Source of the DNA: Actinoplanes sp. NBRC 103695
Lineage (GTDB): Bacteria; Actinomycetota; Actinomycetes; Mycobacteriales; Micromonosporaceae
DNA: 64,000 bases
NCBI RefSeq assembly: GCF_030269485.1
Contig: NZ_BSTL01000014.1
Span: forward strand, 236,194 to 300,193
Reading direction: 5' to 3'
Positions 23,609 to 32,756 of this stretch are shown piece after piece. Every line of letters begins with the position of its first letter. Positions within the stretch are counted from its first letter, which is position 1. Under the pieces are notes generated by a model. The model was not told the DNA's origin. It did not search any database and was given only the letters and a program-made list of their open reading frames with translations. Both the position numbers and the translations under genes were made by a program.

Positions 23609-25867
23609 TCACTTGCCGACGTACTCCCGGAGGTGCTTGGCAGTGAGCGTTTCCGAGACGCTGACCAGGTCCGACGGTGTTCCGGTGAAGACCACCCGGC
23701 CGCCGTCGGCACCCGCGCCGGGACCGAGGTCGATGATCCAATCGGCGTGCGCCATCACCGCCTGGTGATGTTCGATGACGATCACCGTGTTGCCGGCGTC
23801 GACCAGCCGGTCGAGCAGCGCCAGCAACTGATCGACGTCGGCCAGGTGCAGGCCGGTGGTCGGCTCGTCGAGGATGTAGGTGGCGGCCGCCTCGGCCATC
23901 CGGATGGCGAGTTTGAGGCGTTGCCGCTCGCCGCCGGACAGCGTGGTGAGCGGCTGGCCGAGGCTGAGGTAGCCGAGACCCACATCGGACAGCCGGTCCA
24001 GCACGGCCCGCGCGGCCTTCTCGGTGAAGAAGTCGCGCGCCTCGGTCACCGGCATGCTCAGCACCTCGAAGATGTTCCTGCCGCGCAGCCGGTACTCCAG
24101 GACCTGCGGCGTGAACCGCTTGCCCTCGCACTTCTCGCACACCGACGCGACACCGGCCATCATCGCCAGGTCCATGTAGACCAGGCCGATGCCCTTGCAG
24201 TTCGGGCAGGCCCCCTCGGAGTTGGCGCTGAACAGGGCGGGCTTCACCCCGTTGGCCTTGGCGAAGGCGGCCCGGATCGGGTCCAGCAGGCCGGTGTACG
24301 TGGCCGGGTTGCTCCGCCGCGACCCGCGGATCGCCGACTGGTCGACCACCACGACACCCTCACGCTTGGCCAGTGAGCCGTGGATCAGCGAGCTCTTGCC
24401 CGACCCGGCCACCCCGGTGACGACGGTCAGCACGCCGAGCGGCACGTCGACCGAGACGTCCTTGAGGTTGTGCAACGTCGCGCCGGTGATCGTGAGCTGC
24501 CCGGTCGGCTCCCGGAAAGCCGGACGCAGAGCGACGCGATGGTCGAGGTGCCGGCCGGTCAGCGTGTCCGAGGCGCGCAGCTCGTCGACCGTACCCTCGA
24601 ATTGGATCTGTCCCCCGGCCGGACCCGCGCCCGGGCCGAGGTCGACGACGTGGTCGGCGATCGCGATGGTCTCCGGCTTGTGCTCGACGACCAGGACCGT
24701 GTTCCCCTTGTCGCGCAACCGTTGCAGCAGGTTGTTCATCCGGCGGATGTCGTGCGGGTGCAGGCCGATCGTCGGCTCGTCGAAGACGTACGTGACATCG
24801 GTCAGCGCGGATCCCAGATGCCGGACCATTTTGACGCGCTGCGCCTCGCCGCCGGAGAGCGTGCCGGACTCCCGGTCCAGCGACAGATAGCCGAGGCCGA
24901 TCTCGACCAGCGAGTCCAGTGTGTGCCGCAGCGTCGTCAGCACCGGCCCGACCGACGGCTCACGGATCTCGGCGAGGAACGTGGCCAGGTCGCTGACCTG
25001 CATCGCGGAGCACTCGGCGATGTTCCGGCCGTCGATCCGCGACTCCAGCACGTCCGGCCGGAGGCGGCTGCCCTTGCACTCGCCGCACTGCGCGAACGTC
25101 GCGATGCGGTCGATGAACGCCTTGATGTGCGGCTGGGCGGCCTCCCGGTCCTTGGACAGGTACATCCGCTGGATCTTGACGACCAGGCCCTCGTACGACG
25201 TGTTGATGCCGTTGACCTTGATCTTGGTCGCCGGGCGGTGCAGGAAGTCCTGCCACTCCTGCTCGGTGAAGTCGGTCAGCGGCTTGTCCGGGTCGAAGAA
25301 GCCGGACTCGGCGAAACCCTTCACATACCAGCCGTCGACGCTGAAGTTCGGCGCCGTGATCGCGCCCTCGTTGATCGACCTGGTCCGGTCGACCATGCCG
25401 TCCACGTCGATGCTGGACACCTTGCCGAGGCCCTCGCACGCCGGGCACATGCCCTCGGCGTTGAACGAGTAGGCCATCGCGCTGCCGGCGCTGGGCACGC
25501 CGATCCGGCTGAACAGGATGCGGAGCAGGGTGTACGCGTCCGTCGCGGTCCCGAGCGTGCTGCGGGCGTTGGCGCCCATCCGCTCCTGGTCGACGACGAT
25601 CGCGGCGCTCAGGTTGTGCAGCGCGTCCACGTCGGGGCGGCTCGGGCTGCCCATGAACGACTGCAGGAACGCCGAATAGGTCTCGTTGATCATCCGCTGC
25701 GACTCGGCGGCGATCGTGCCGAAGACCAGCGAGGACTTGCCGGAGCCGGAGACCCCGGTGAAGACGGTCAGGCGGCGTTTCGGAAGGTCGAGCGAGACGT
25801 CGCGCAGGTTGTTCTCCCGCGCCCCGCGAACCTGGATGACATCGTGGTTGTCGGCGATGTGCGTCAC
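23609..25867 (-). CDS. UvrA-like ABC ATPase (short UvrA paralogue)
   Basis: This 752-residue protein carries two ABC cassettes, with Walker A GVSGSGKSS (38-46) and GVAGSGKSS, signatures LSGGEAQRV and LSGGERQRL, and Walker B segments followed by DEPT. Cys pairs CPAC, CGEC, CPNC and CEKC mark the zinc modules. It is about 200 residues shorter than canonical UvrA and lacks the UvrB-interaction region, like the class II UvrA/DrrC-type proteins linked to drug tolerance. It is therefore unlikely to be the main excinuclease subunit. GTG 25867 is the start. Confidence 0.9.
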   Translation of the reverse strand: MTHIADNHDVIQVRGARENNLRDVSLDLPKRRLTVFTGVSGSGKSSLVFGTIAAESQRMINETYSAFLQSFMGSPSRPDVDALHNLSAAIVVDQERMGANARSTLGTATDAYTLLRILFSRIGVPSAGSAMAYSFNAEGMCPACEGLGKVSSIDVDGMVDRTRSINEGAITAPNFSVDGWYVKGFAESGFFDPDKPLTDFTEQEWQDFLHRPATKIKVNGINTSYEGLVVKIQRMYLSKDREAAQPHIKAFIDRIATFAQCGECKGSRLRPDVLESRIDGRNIAECSAMQVSDLATFLAEIREPSVGPVLTTLRHTLDSLVEIGLGYLSLDRESGTLSGGEAQRVKMVRHLGSALTDVTYVFDEPTIGLHPHDIRRMNNLLQRLRDKGNTVLVVEHKPETIAIADHVVDLGPGAGPAGGQIQFEGTVDELRASDTLTGRHLDHRVALRPAFREPTGQLTITGATLHNLKDVSVDVPLGVLTVVTGVAGSGKSSLIHGSLAKREGVVVVDQSAIRGSRRSNPATYTGLLDPIRAAFAKANGVKPALFSANSEGACPNCKGIGLVYMDLAMMAGVASVCEKCEGKRFTPQVLEYRLRGRNIFEVLSMPVTEARDFFTEKAARAVLDRLSDVGLGYLSLGQPLTTLSGGERQRLKLAIRMAEAAATYILDEPTTGLHLADVDQLLALLDRLVDAGNTVIVIEHHQAVMAHADWIIDLGPGAGADGGRVVFTGTPSDLVSVSETLTAKHLREYVGK

Positions 25868-25883
25868 CCGGCGACCCTACTTG

Positions 25884-26441
25884 CTAACCCGCCCGGCGGC
25901 GTGCCCTCCGGGCTGCGAGTTCGTCGCCCTCGGTCGGCTCGGCCGGCGCGTCCGTGCCCACCGGCTGAGGCTGCGCCGGCTCGGCGGGCAGGTTGGTCAG
26001 CGAGCCCTGGATCTCCTTGAAGGCGCCGCCGATCGCGATGCCGAACACGCCCTGGCCGCCCTGCAGCAGGTCGACGACCTCCTCCGGCGAGCGGCACTCG
26101 TAGACCGTGGTCCCGTCCGAGATCAGCGTGATGCCGGCCAGGTCCTCGACGCCGCGCGAGCGCAGCGTCTCGATCGCCTTCCGGATGTTCTGCAACGAGA
26201 CACCGGCGTCCAGCAGGCGCTTGACCACCTTGAGGACCACCAGGTCACGGAACGAGTAGAGGCGCTGCGTGCCGGAGCCCGACGCGTCCCGGATGCTCGG
26301 GATCACCAGCGTGGTCCGCGCCCAGTAGTCGAGCTGGCGGTAGCTGATGCCGACCGCGTGGCACGCGGTCACCCCTCGATAGCCGACGGAACCGTCCTCG
26401 CCGACCGATGCGACTTCGCCCGCAAGAGGCTGATCGTTCAT
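25884..26441 (-). CDS. MerR-family regulator (Rv1830-like)
   Basis: A 185-residue regulator with a MerR-type winged helix: GISYRQLDYWARTTLVIPSI, TQRLYSFRDLVVLKVVKRLL. A short effector region and a charged tail (ARRARRRAG) follow. It holds the last place of the conserved gcvH-garA-MerR-bfn-MerR block, matching M. tuberculosis Rv1830, a regulator reported to act on cell division. It is separated from the nuclease gene by 130 bases and probably has its own promoter. Confidence 0.88.
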   Translation of the reverse strand: MNDQPLAGEVASVGEDGSVGYRGVTACHAVGISYRQLDYWARTTLVIPSIRDASGSGTQRLYSFRDLVVLKVVKRLLDAGVSLQNIRKAIETLRSRGVEDLAGITLISDGTTVYECRSPEEVVDLLQGGQGVFGIAIGGAFKEIQGSLTNLPAEPAQPQPVGTDAPAEPTEGDELAARRARRRAG

Positions 26442-26571
26442 GCGACTACCTCCCCGCTGCCGCTTACCGAGACCACCTGAGCCTATATCTCAGCCGAGCG
26501 GGAAACAGGGAGGTAATACCGCGACACGCCGCGTACGGACGACCGGGGCCTTTGCCCTGATACATACCGGA

Positions 26572-27036
26572 TTATCCGGCGAAGTCCTCCGGGCGCACCT
26601 GGTCGAGGAACTCACGGAACTTCTCGACCTCGTCCTCCTGCTCGTCCGGGATCACGATGCCGGCCTCGGTCAGCACCTCGTCGGCGCACCGGATCGGCGC
26701 ACCCACCCGCAACGCCAGGGCGATCGAGTCACTCGGCCGCGCGGACACCCGCAGACTGTCGCCGATCAACAGGTCGGCGTAGAACACGTTGTCCTTCAAC
26801 TCGGTGATCTCCACCGCCTTGAGCGGCTGCTGAAGGGCCGCGAGGATGTCCCGCAACAGATCATGGGTCAACGGCCGGGCCGGTTTCACGCCCTGCTGCT
26901 CGTACGCGATGGCGGTCGCCTCCACCGCGCCGATCCAGATCGGCAGGTACCGATCCCCGTCGACCTCCCTGAGCAGGACGATCGGCTGGTTGCTGGGCAG
27001 CTCCACCCGAACCCCGACCACGCTCAGCTCGCGCAC
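26572..27036 (-). CDS. Bifunctional nuclease family protein (BFN, Rv1829-like)
   Basis: A 154-residue protein of the BFN/DUF151 family: ELSVVGVRVELPSNQPIVLL, LPIWIGAVEATAIA, and ARPSDSIALALRVGAPIRCA. The plant member has nuclease activity; bacterial roles are unclear. GTG 27036 is the start. Its place between the two MerR genes is conserved in actinobacteria. The stop codon overlaps a CCGGAT-T-ATCCGG palindrome at 26567-26579. Confidence 0.9.
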   Translation of the reverse strand: MRELSVVGVRVELPSNQPIVLLREVDGDRYLPIWIGAVEATAIAYEQQGVKPARPLTHDLLRDILAALQQPLKAVEITELKDNVFYADLLIGDSLRVSARPSDSIALALRVGAPIRCADEVLTEAGIVIPDEQEDEVEKFREFLDQVRPEDFAG

Positions 27037-27144
27037 CGCCGCCTCCGTGTGTCGATGTCATCGTCGCCGCTCATGTTCCACGGCTGCCCTACTCCTGCAC
27101 GGTACACGCACGATGTCCGTGCCATCCCGCTTGCCCGCCCGGGT

Positions 27145-27885
27145 TCAGCGCCCAAGTTCGTTCCGCAATCCGGCCCGCACGAGGGCGGCGTGCAGCCGCT
27201 GCGAGAGCGCCTGCAACTCGCGAGCGGTCTCCGCGGCCCTGGCCCGGGCGGCGGGGTCGTGCTGCCGGACGAGCGGCGCCAGGAGCTGGGTGAAGAGACC
27301 CACCTCACGATCGGCGCCGGCCCGGAAAGCGCGCAGGTGGCGCAGTTCCAGCCCGTGGCGGGCGAGCCCAGCCACCGCCTCGACGATCACCACCTGGTCG
27401 CCGTCGTACCAGCCGGGCGGCCGGGCCGTCACCAGCCCGGCACGCTCCAGCTCGGTGAGCGTCTCATCGCTCACCCCGGTGCGCTCCATCAACTCGGCCC
27501 GCGGGACTCGGGTATCCGCGGGATCGGAGGCACGGGTCGAACCGGAAGCCCCGACCGCGACCAGAGCGGGCCGCTGCGGAGGTTCCAGCTCCTCCTGGTT
27601 GTCCAGCTGCTCACGGATCACCCGCAGCGGAAGGTACTGATCCCGCTGCGCGGTCAGCACGAACCGCAGCCGGTTGACGTCCTCCTGCGAGTACTTCCGG
27701 TAGCCGGACGGCGTGCGCTGCGGGTCGACGAGGCCTTCCGCCTCGAGGAACCGCAGCTTGGAGATCGTCGTGTCGGGGAACTCGGTGCGGAGCTGAGCGA
27801 GCACCTCACCGATACTCATCAGCGCGACATCCCGGCCCGGGCGCATCGCACCCGGGTCTCGCGCTGCTGCCCCCGCCGAGCTCAC
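27145..27885 (-). CDS. MerR-family regulator FtsR-like (Rv1828-like)
   Basis: A 246-residue protein. The MerR DNA-binding domain starts near residue 22: MSIGEVLAQLRTEFPDTTIS, KLRFLEAEGLVDPQRTPSGY, RKYSQEDVNRL. A second HTH-like domain follows (ELMERTGVSDETLTELERAG). Orthologues in Corynebacterium (FtsR) activate ftsZ and in mycobacteria bind DNA as dimers. GTG 27885 overlaps the garA stop (GTGA), coupling the regulator to the FHA switch. Confidence 0.88.
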   Translation of the reverse strand: MSSAGAAARDPGAMRPGRDVALMSIGEVLAQLRTEFPDTTISKLRFLEAEGLVDPQRTPSGYRKYSQEDVNRLRFVLTAQRDQYLPLRVIREQLDNQEELEPPQRPALVAVGASGSTRASDPADTRVPRAELMERTGVSDETLTELERAGLVTARPPGWYDGDQVVIVEAVAGLARHGLELRHLRAFRAGADREVGLFTQLLAPLVRQHDPAARARAAETARELQALSQRLHAALVRAGLRNELGR

Positions 27886-28334
27886 GCCTGGCCGCCCTCG
27901 CCCTCCGGCCGGGGCCCGGCGATGAACACGAGACGGAACTTGCCGATCTGCACCTCGTCGCCGTTGCTCAGCGTCGCGGCCTCGACTCGTTCCCGGTTCA
28001 CGTACGTCCCGTTCAACGACCCCACGTCACGCACCGTGAAGGTCCCCTGGTCCCGGTGGAACTCGGCGTGCCGGCGCGAGACCGTCACGTCGTCCAGGAA
28101 GATGTCACTGTCCGGGTGCCGTCCGCTGGTCGTCACGTCGTGGTCCAGCAGGAAGCGAGCTCCCGCGTTCGGCCCCCGGCGCACGACCAGCAGGGCCATG
28201 CCGGGCGGCAGCGAACCGGACATCCGGCTCGGAACCACGTCGGTCTCGGGCCCATCGAGCACCTCGTCGAGCGCACCGAGGTTGAGCGTGGACGTGACGT
28301 CGAGTGGGGGAAACTCGTCGTCTGGGCGCGTCAT
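27882..28334 (-). CDS. garA: FHA-domain metabolic switch protein GarA/OdhI
   Basis: This 150-residue protein has an N-terminal phospho-acceptor tail with LDVTSTLNLG (Thr14, Thr16) in place of the mycobacterial ETTSVF. A single FHA domain follows with SGRHPDSDIF and VSRRHAEF, the phosphothreonine-binding core, and GSLNGTYVN. In relatives, phosphorylation by Ser/Thr kinases causes self-binding and relieves inhibition of 2-oxoglutarate dehydrogenase and glutamate dehydrogenase. ATG 28334 is chosen over an upstream in-frame extension that has no family similarity. Confidence 0.9.
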   Translation of the reverse strand: MTRPDDEFPPLDVTSTLNLGALDEVLDGPETDVVPSRMSGSLPPGMALLVVRRGPNAGARFLLDHDVTTSGRHPDSDIFLDDVTVSRRHAEFHRDQGTFTVRDVGSLNGTYVNRERVEAATLSNGDEVQIGKFRLVFIAGPRPEGEGGQA

Positions 28335-28432
28335 GGACCACCTCACGGATCTGTCGCGGGTCGCGCCCGGCGGCGACACGAGGTGACCGGGACGCGGCTC
28401 CCCCTGCCGCTGTCCGGGACGCCGGACGCACG

Positions 28433-28438
28433 ACTATA
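28433..28438 (-). promoter_or_regulatory. Possible -10 element for garA
   Basis: TATAGT on the minus strand lies in an AT-rich patch (28430-28470), unusual for this window, about 95 bases upstream of the garA ATG. A clear -35 at proper spacing is not seen. The 188-base gap between gcvH and garA suggests that garA has its own promoter. Confidence 0.35.
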
Positions 28439-28522
28439 GGTTTCGAAGAGATAACAAGTTCTACACGTGCCACGCGAGCCTAGTCAGCCCTGCAACGACG
28501 GACAACCGGACGCGCGGGAGAC

Positions 28523-28903
28523 TCAGCTCTCGGTCAGAGCGCGGTATCCGGCCGCGTCCAGTAACGCGTCCACCGATGCCGGATCGGCCGGGGCGATCTC
28601 CACCAGCCAGCCCGCCGCGTACGGCTCCGCATTGATCAGCTCCGGCTCGTCGGCCAGCGTCGCGTTGCGGGCCACGATCGTCCCGGCGAGCGGCGCGTAG
28701 AGCTCGGACACGCTCTTGGTCGACTCGATCTCGCCGATCGAATCACCGGCCTGGACCTCGGTGCCCTCGTCGGGCAGCTGCACATAGACGATGTCGCCCA
28801 GCGCGTCCTGCGCGAAGTGGGTGATGCCCACCCGCACCGGCCCGCTGCCGTCCGAGGCCACCCACTCGTGCTCGGACGTATAGCGCAGGTCCTCAGGAAT
28901 CAC
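28523..28903 (-). CDS. gcvH: Glycine cleavage system H protein
   Basis: A 126-residue lipoyl carrier. Lys63 in EIESTKSVSELYAP is the lipoylation site; the N-terminus IPEDLRYTSEHEW and the end GWLVEIAPADPA are diagnostic. It shuttles the aminomethyl group between GcvP, GcvT and Lpd. The other gcv genes are not in this window, though the glycine riboswitch at the left edge may precede one of them. No riboswitch is seen directly upstream of gcvH. Confidence 0.95.
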   Translation of the reverse strand: MIPEDLRYTSEHEWVASDGSGPVRVGITHFAQDALGDIVYVQLPDEGTEVQAGDSIGEIESTKSVSELYAPLAGTIVARNATLADEPELINAEPYAAGWLVEIAPADPASVDALLDAAGYRALTES

Positions 28904-28939
28904 GCATTCCTCCGTAGTGACACCAGAAAAGGATCCCGG

Positions 28940-30340
28940 TCAGGAGACCGGTCGTGCGTACTGCAAGGTCGTCGTCTTGTGCTTGGCGGTCACCTCGACC
29001 ACCTCGCGGCGTTCGACGTTCACGCTACCGCCGTCACCCTCCACGGACGCGACCACCCCACCCGGGATGTTGAGCGCCGTCTCCATCGTCGCCGACGGCC
29101 CGATCACGAACAGGACGAACGGCCCGGCCACCCGCACCCCGTCGACGCTGATGCCGCCCTCCTGCGCGTCCACGAAGAAGGTGGACGCCACGATCCGCAC
29201 CGGTTGCCCGCCGCTCCCCTGAATCTGCATGACCTCACCACCGGCGCCGCGCAGCTCCTGCACCGCGTTCAGCACGCCGGAGGCCTTCACGCCGACCATC
29301 TCGATCCGCAGCCCCGGCCCGCGCCCCGCCAGCGTGCCCGCGAGCAGCCCGAGCTCCTCGGCGCGCTTGTCCGCCTCGGCCAGCGCCGCCTGCCGCCCCG
29401 CCACACCCGAGGTCAGCTGCCGCTGCGAGTTCTCCAGCGTGGCGATCTCGGCCTGCAGCCGGGTGTCCCGCGCCTCCAGGTCGGAGAGGATCCGCACCAG
29501 GTCCTCCTGCCGCGCGGACGCCAGCCCCTCATCGGTGTTGTTGCTGCGCAGCTGGACCACCAGGGTGAACCCGAACAGCGCCAGCAGCACCGCGATCAAC
29601 GCCGACCCCGAGGTCAACTTCCCCCGCAGCCTGGTCACCACCGCGCTGCCGGTCGGCTCCGGCTCCCCGGTGGTCCTTCCCTCTCCGGGTACGGGCACAG
29701 CGTCCCCGTTCCCGGCGTGGCCGGCGCGTTCGACGGTGTTCACCGGTTCAGGTGACAGGGCCACGTCCCGCCCGGCCTGGTCCGCGACCGGCTCGGCACC
29801 CGCCGTCGCCGGGGCGGCCTCCGCTTTGTCGCCGGGTCGCTCCTTCGCCGCGTCCGCCCCGAGCTCAACGGTCTTGTCCCCGGCCGGCGGCGTGACGACG
29901 GCCGGCGGCGTGACGACGGCCGGCTCGTCCTCGGCCGCCGCGGGCGGCACGAGGCGCTGGGTCTGACCGCCGTTGTCGACCATCGGCCGGCGCAGTGGCC
30001 TGGTCGGCTCGTTGTCCGGGTCGGACTCCAGGTCCGGGTCCAGATCCAGGTCCGGGTCAGGGTCCGGGACGATCTCGGACCGCTTCAGCGAGACCGTCGA
30101 CTTGTTAGCAAGATCATCTTTTCCGCCCCCGGCAGGTGACTCCCCGGTGCCGCCTTCCGGCCGCTCCCCGGTGCCGCCTTCCGGCCGCTCCCGGGTGCCG
30201 TCCGGCGTCGCGGACGGATCCGGGCGGATCGACGCGCGCTGCTCGCCGGGCAGGGCGGGCATCCGGCCGGCCAGCGGCATGTCGCCGGCCGGCGTACCCG
30301 GCACGGGCTTGGCTTCGGGGGTGTCGTCGCGCTCGGTCAT
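28940..30340 (-). CDS. DUF881 protein with long disordered N-terminus (Rv1825-like)
   Basis: A 466-residue protein. Residues 1 to about 225 are low-complexity and charged (Pro, Asp, Glu, Ala), including DPDPDLDLDPDLESDPDNEP and a repeated TPPAVVTPPA. One membrane helix follows (GSALIAVLLALFGFTLVVQL), then a coiled coil with Leu/Arg/Glu heptads, then the DUF881 domain. The predicted topology is cytoplasmic tail, helix, external DUF881. DUF881 proteins sit in the conserved division/envelope cluster; their biochemical role is unsettled. Its tail is far longer than the core domain needs. ATG 30340. Confidence 0.85.
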   Translation of the reverse strand: MTERDDTPEAKPVPGTPAGDMPLAGRMPALPGEQRASIRPDPSATPDGTRERPEGGTGERPEGGTGESPAGGGKDDLANKSTVSLKRSEIVPDPDPDLDLDPDLESDPDNEPTRPLRRPMVDNGGQTQRLVPPAAAEDEPAVVTPPAVVTPPAGDKTVELGADAAKERPGDKAEAAPATAGAEPVADQAGRDVALSPEPVNTVERAGHAGNGDAVPVPGEGRTTGEPEPTGSAVVTRLRGKLTSGSALIAVLLALFGFTLVVQLRSNNTDEGLASARQEDLVRILSDLEARDTRLQAEIATLENSQRQLTSGVAGRQAALAEADKRAEELGLLAGTLAGRGPGLRIEMVGVKASGVLNAVQELRGAGGEVMQIQGSGGQPVRIVASTFFVDAQEGGISVDGVRVAGPFVLFVIGPSATMETALNIPGGVVASVEGDGGSVNVERREVVEVTAKHKTTTLQYARPVS

Positions 30341-30345
30341 GACAC

Positions 30346-30678
30346 CTAGGCCCGGAAGAGGTGCCGGCGGATGGCGGCCACGTTGCCGAAGATCCGGACG
30401 CCCAGGACCACCACCACGCCGGTGGAGAGCTGCCCACCCACGCCCAGCTGATCGCCGAGATAGACGATCAGGCCGGCGACCAGCACGTTCGAGACGAAGG
30501 ACACGACGAACTGCTTGTCGTCGAAGATCCCGTCCAGCTGGGCGCGCACCCCGCCGAACACCGCGTCCAGCGCCGCCACCACCGCGATCGGCAGGTACGG
30601 CTGCAGGCCGGGAGGCACGGTCGGGTGGAACACGATGCCGAGGACGACACCGGCGATCAGGGCGAGTACGGCGATCAT
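30346..30678 (-). CDS. sbp: Small basic protein Sbp (DUF1290)
   Basis: A 110-residue membrane protein with three helices: MIAVLALIAGVVLGIVFHPT, LPIAVVAALDAVFGGVRAQL, and FVSNVLVAGLIVYLGDQLGV. This is the DUF1290 family, found between two DUF881 genes in many Gram-positives. ATG 30678 overlaps the preceding stop (ATGA), so it is coupled to the upstream DUF881 gene. Confidence 0.9.
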   Translation of the reverse strand: MIAVLALIAGVVLGIVFHPTVPPGLQPYLPIAVVAALDAVFGGVRAQLDGIFDDKQFVVSFVSNVLVAGLIVYLGDQLGVGGQLSTGVVVVLGVRIFGNVAAIRRHLFRA

Positions 30679-31571
30679 CGGCCGCCTTCCGACGGGGAGG
30701 GTGACAGGTAGGAAGGATCGGAGGGCGCGGGCGGCGGGGTGGCCGGTTTCGCCACCCGCAGCTTGAGCTCGGTGGCCGCCTCCAGCGTGACGTCGTCGAC
30801 CTCGGCCGAGTCGAAGGACATCCCGTACCGGTTGACCAGCTCCTGGAAGAACCGCCCCGCATAGCCCTGACGGAAGTCGGTGGCAAGATCGTCCGGGCCG
30901 AGCGCGACCACCTCGTAGGGCGAGGTCACCGGCCGGAAGTCGACCAGGATCGCCTCGCCCGCCTGCCGGATCGTGGACGTCGCGGTCAGCCGCTCCCCGT
31001 TGATCGCGATGGCCTCCGCGCCCGCCGCCCACAGCGCGTTCGACGCCAGCTGCAGGTCGGAGTCCTTGACCTGCGCCTCGGTCCGGCGCTCGCCGGTCAC
31101 CGGGTTGATCGTGGTCGGCCCGTCGGCGAGCGTCACCCGGGCGCCGCTGCCCCGCACCGGCGCCAGCCCCGTCGCCGCCTCCAGGTCACGCAGCCGCGCG
31201 ACCGCCGCGCCGCCGAGCTCCTTCTCCCGCAGCTGGGCCACCTCGGCACGCAGCGAGTCGGCCCGTTCCTGCAGCTCACCGGTGTCCGAGCGGCGGTCCT
31301 GCACCTGGTTGACCAGGGTGTCGTGGGCTCGCGTGCGGGCCGGCTCGTCCTCGACGGTCTGCCGGTACGCCATCACCAGCAGCACACCGAGCGCGACCAG
31401 CGTGACCGCCATGATCACGCGGTAGGTCTTGCGCGCGCCCTCCGACGGCACCTCGCCGTTCGCCCTACGCGCCGCGGCGTCCGCATAGCCGGGGTCGAGT
31501 GGATTCCGGAACAACTCGGTCAGAAAGTCCGGCGTGAAGGTCCGCCGTTCCCCGCCCCCGGCGGCCGTCAT
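30675..31571 (-). CDS. DUF881 protein (Rv1823-like)
   Basis: A 298-residue protein with a short cytoplasmic N-terminus, one membrane helix (YRVIMAVTLVALGVLLVMAY, about 50-69), a coiled coil (90-130) and the DUF881 domain with VTLADGPTTINPVTGERR, QLASNALWAAGAEAIAINGE and ATSTIRQAGEAILVDFRPVT. It overlaps pgsA upstream and sbp downstream by ATGA, forming a tight operon. It is the first of two DUF881 paralogues. Confidence 0.9.
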   Translation of the reverse strand: MTAAGGGERRTFTPDFLTELFRNPLDPGYADAAARRANGEVPSEGARKTYRVIMAVTLVALGVLLVMAYRQTVEDEPARTRAHDTLVNQVQDRRSDTGELQERADSLRAEVAQLREKELGGAAVARLRDLEAATGLAPVRGSGARVTLADGPTTINPVTGERRTEAQVKDSDLQLASNALWAAGAEAIAINGERLTATSTIRQAGEAILVDFRPVTSPYEVVALGPDDLATDFRQGYAGRFFQELVNRYGMSFDSAEVDDVTLEAATELKLRVAKPATPPPAPSDPSYLSPSPSEGGR

Positions 31572-32506
31572 CCGGCAACCGTCGCGGGCCCGTCCGGCCG
31601 CGCGCCCTTGGTCCCGGCCGCGCCGTCGCCGTCCCCGGCCGGCACGCCCTCACCGTTCCCGACAACCTCGCCGCCGGTCCCAGCCGCGCCACCGCTCCCA
31701 GCGCCATCGATCCCAGCGCCATCGATCCCGGCCGCCGCGCCCTCACTCCCGGCCGCCGCAACGCCGTGTCTGGCCCCTGCGCCGTCGTTGTTGGCCGCCG
31801 CGGAGCCGGCGGCGTCTGCCGCGGGCAGCCCTGCCGTGGCCGGGGCGGACTCCGTGGCCGGTGCGGACCGCGTAGCCGGGCCGGACGGCACGGAACCGTC
31901 GCTGCCGCCGCCGGCGCGCTCGGCGCGGACCAGGGAGATCGTCTGGACCCAGTAGAAGACGGCGGCCGCCCAGTAGAGCGCGAGCGCCCACCACATGAGC
32001 CCCCATCCGGTCGGCCCGAGCCAGTACTCGGAGTCCGGCAGCGCCTGGCTCAGCAGCACGATCGGGAACGCCGCGAGCAGCACGAACGTGCCGGTCTTGC
32101 CGACGTAGTGGACGGCCGGCGGCCCGTACCCGTAGCGGCGCAGCACCAGCAGCCCGACGCCGAGCACCACCTCGCGCAGCAGCAGCGCCACGGTCAGCCA
32201 CAACGGCACGACCTCACGCAACGTGAAGCCGATCAGGGTGGCCAGGATGTAGAGCCGGTCGGCGAACGGGTCGAGCAGCTCACCGAGCCGGCTGACCTGG
32301 TTGAGGCGGCGGGCCGCCCACCCGTCCACCCAGTCCGTGGTGCCGCCCGCCGTGAGCACGATCACCGCGGCGACGTCGTGGTGCGGCCCGAGCAGCAGGT
32401 AGAGGAAGACCGGCACGCCGAGCAGCCGGATGAAGCTGATGACGTTCGGAACCGTCCAGATGCGCCGCGACGCGATGATGGGCGCGCGCGCAGGCTGCTG
32501 CGACAT
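31568..32506 (-). CDS. CDP-alcohol phosphatidyltransferase with low-complexity tail
   Basis: The catalytic motif D58-x2-DG-x2-AR-x8-G75-x3-D79-x3-D83 is complete (TDWVDGWAARRLNQVSRLGE, then LLDPFAD). Five or six helices complete the CDP-alcohol phosphotransferase fold by about residue 200. By neighbourhood it matches M. tuberculosis pgsA2 (Rv1822); phosphatidylglycerophosphate or cardiolipin synthesis is likely. The last ~110 residues are an Ala/Gly/Ser/Pro/Asp tail not needed for catalysis and absent in typical members. The gene leads the division-cluster operon. Confidence 0.88.
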   Translation of the reverse strand: MSQQPARAPIIASRRIWTVPNVISFIRLLGVPVFLYLLLGPHHDVAAVIVLTAGGTTDWVDGWAARRLNQVSRLGELLDPFADRLYILATLIGFTLREVVPLWLTVALLLREVVLGVGLLVLRRYGYGPPAVHYVGKTGTFVLLAAFPIVLLSQALPDSEYWLGPTGWGLMWWALALYWAAAVFYWVQTISLVRAERAGGGSDGSVPSGPATRSAPATESAPATAGLPAADAAGSAAANNDGAGARHGVAAAGSEGAAAGIDGAGIDGAGSGGAAGTGGEVVGNGEGVPAGDGDGAAGTKGARPDGPATVAG

Positions 32507-32756
32507 CGCGACTCCCTCTCCCCCAACGCTCCGGACCGGGCATCACCGGACCCGAGCCCCCGCCCGGTCCGGCCGGATCATGTCCGCACCGGTCACTCGC
32601 CGAGCCACTATAACCAGCCTGCCGCGCATGGCCCGTCCGCCGCCCCCAGCGGCATCGAAGGCAATCGCCTCAGCCATGGCCTTCCTAGGAGGCTAGTTCA
32701 CCGATGAACCCCGACTCCCGCGCGACGGGCCAACGATCGCAGGCCTACGCAACCGA

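Noticed and set aside
23609..25867. Canonical excinuclease subunit UvrA
   Set aside because: At 752 residues, and without the UvrB-interaction insert, it is a class II paralogue rather than the repair enzyme.
26567..26579. CCGGAT-T-ATCCGG as a hairpin terminator
   Set aside because: A one-base spacer cannot form a loop without melting the stem; it is a palindromic site at best and overlaps the nuclease stop codon by chance or design.
32507..32756. Possible RNA gene or regulatory RNA in the 250-base gap before the pgsA-like gene
   Set aside because: Only weak inverted repeats (around GCCTTCCTAGGAGGC) are seen; no known riboswitch or tRNA pattern could be fitted.
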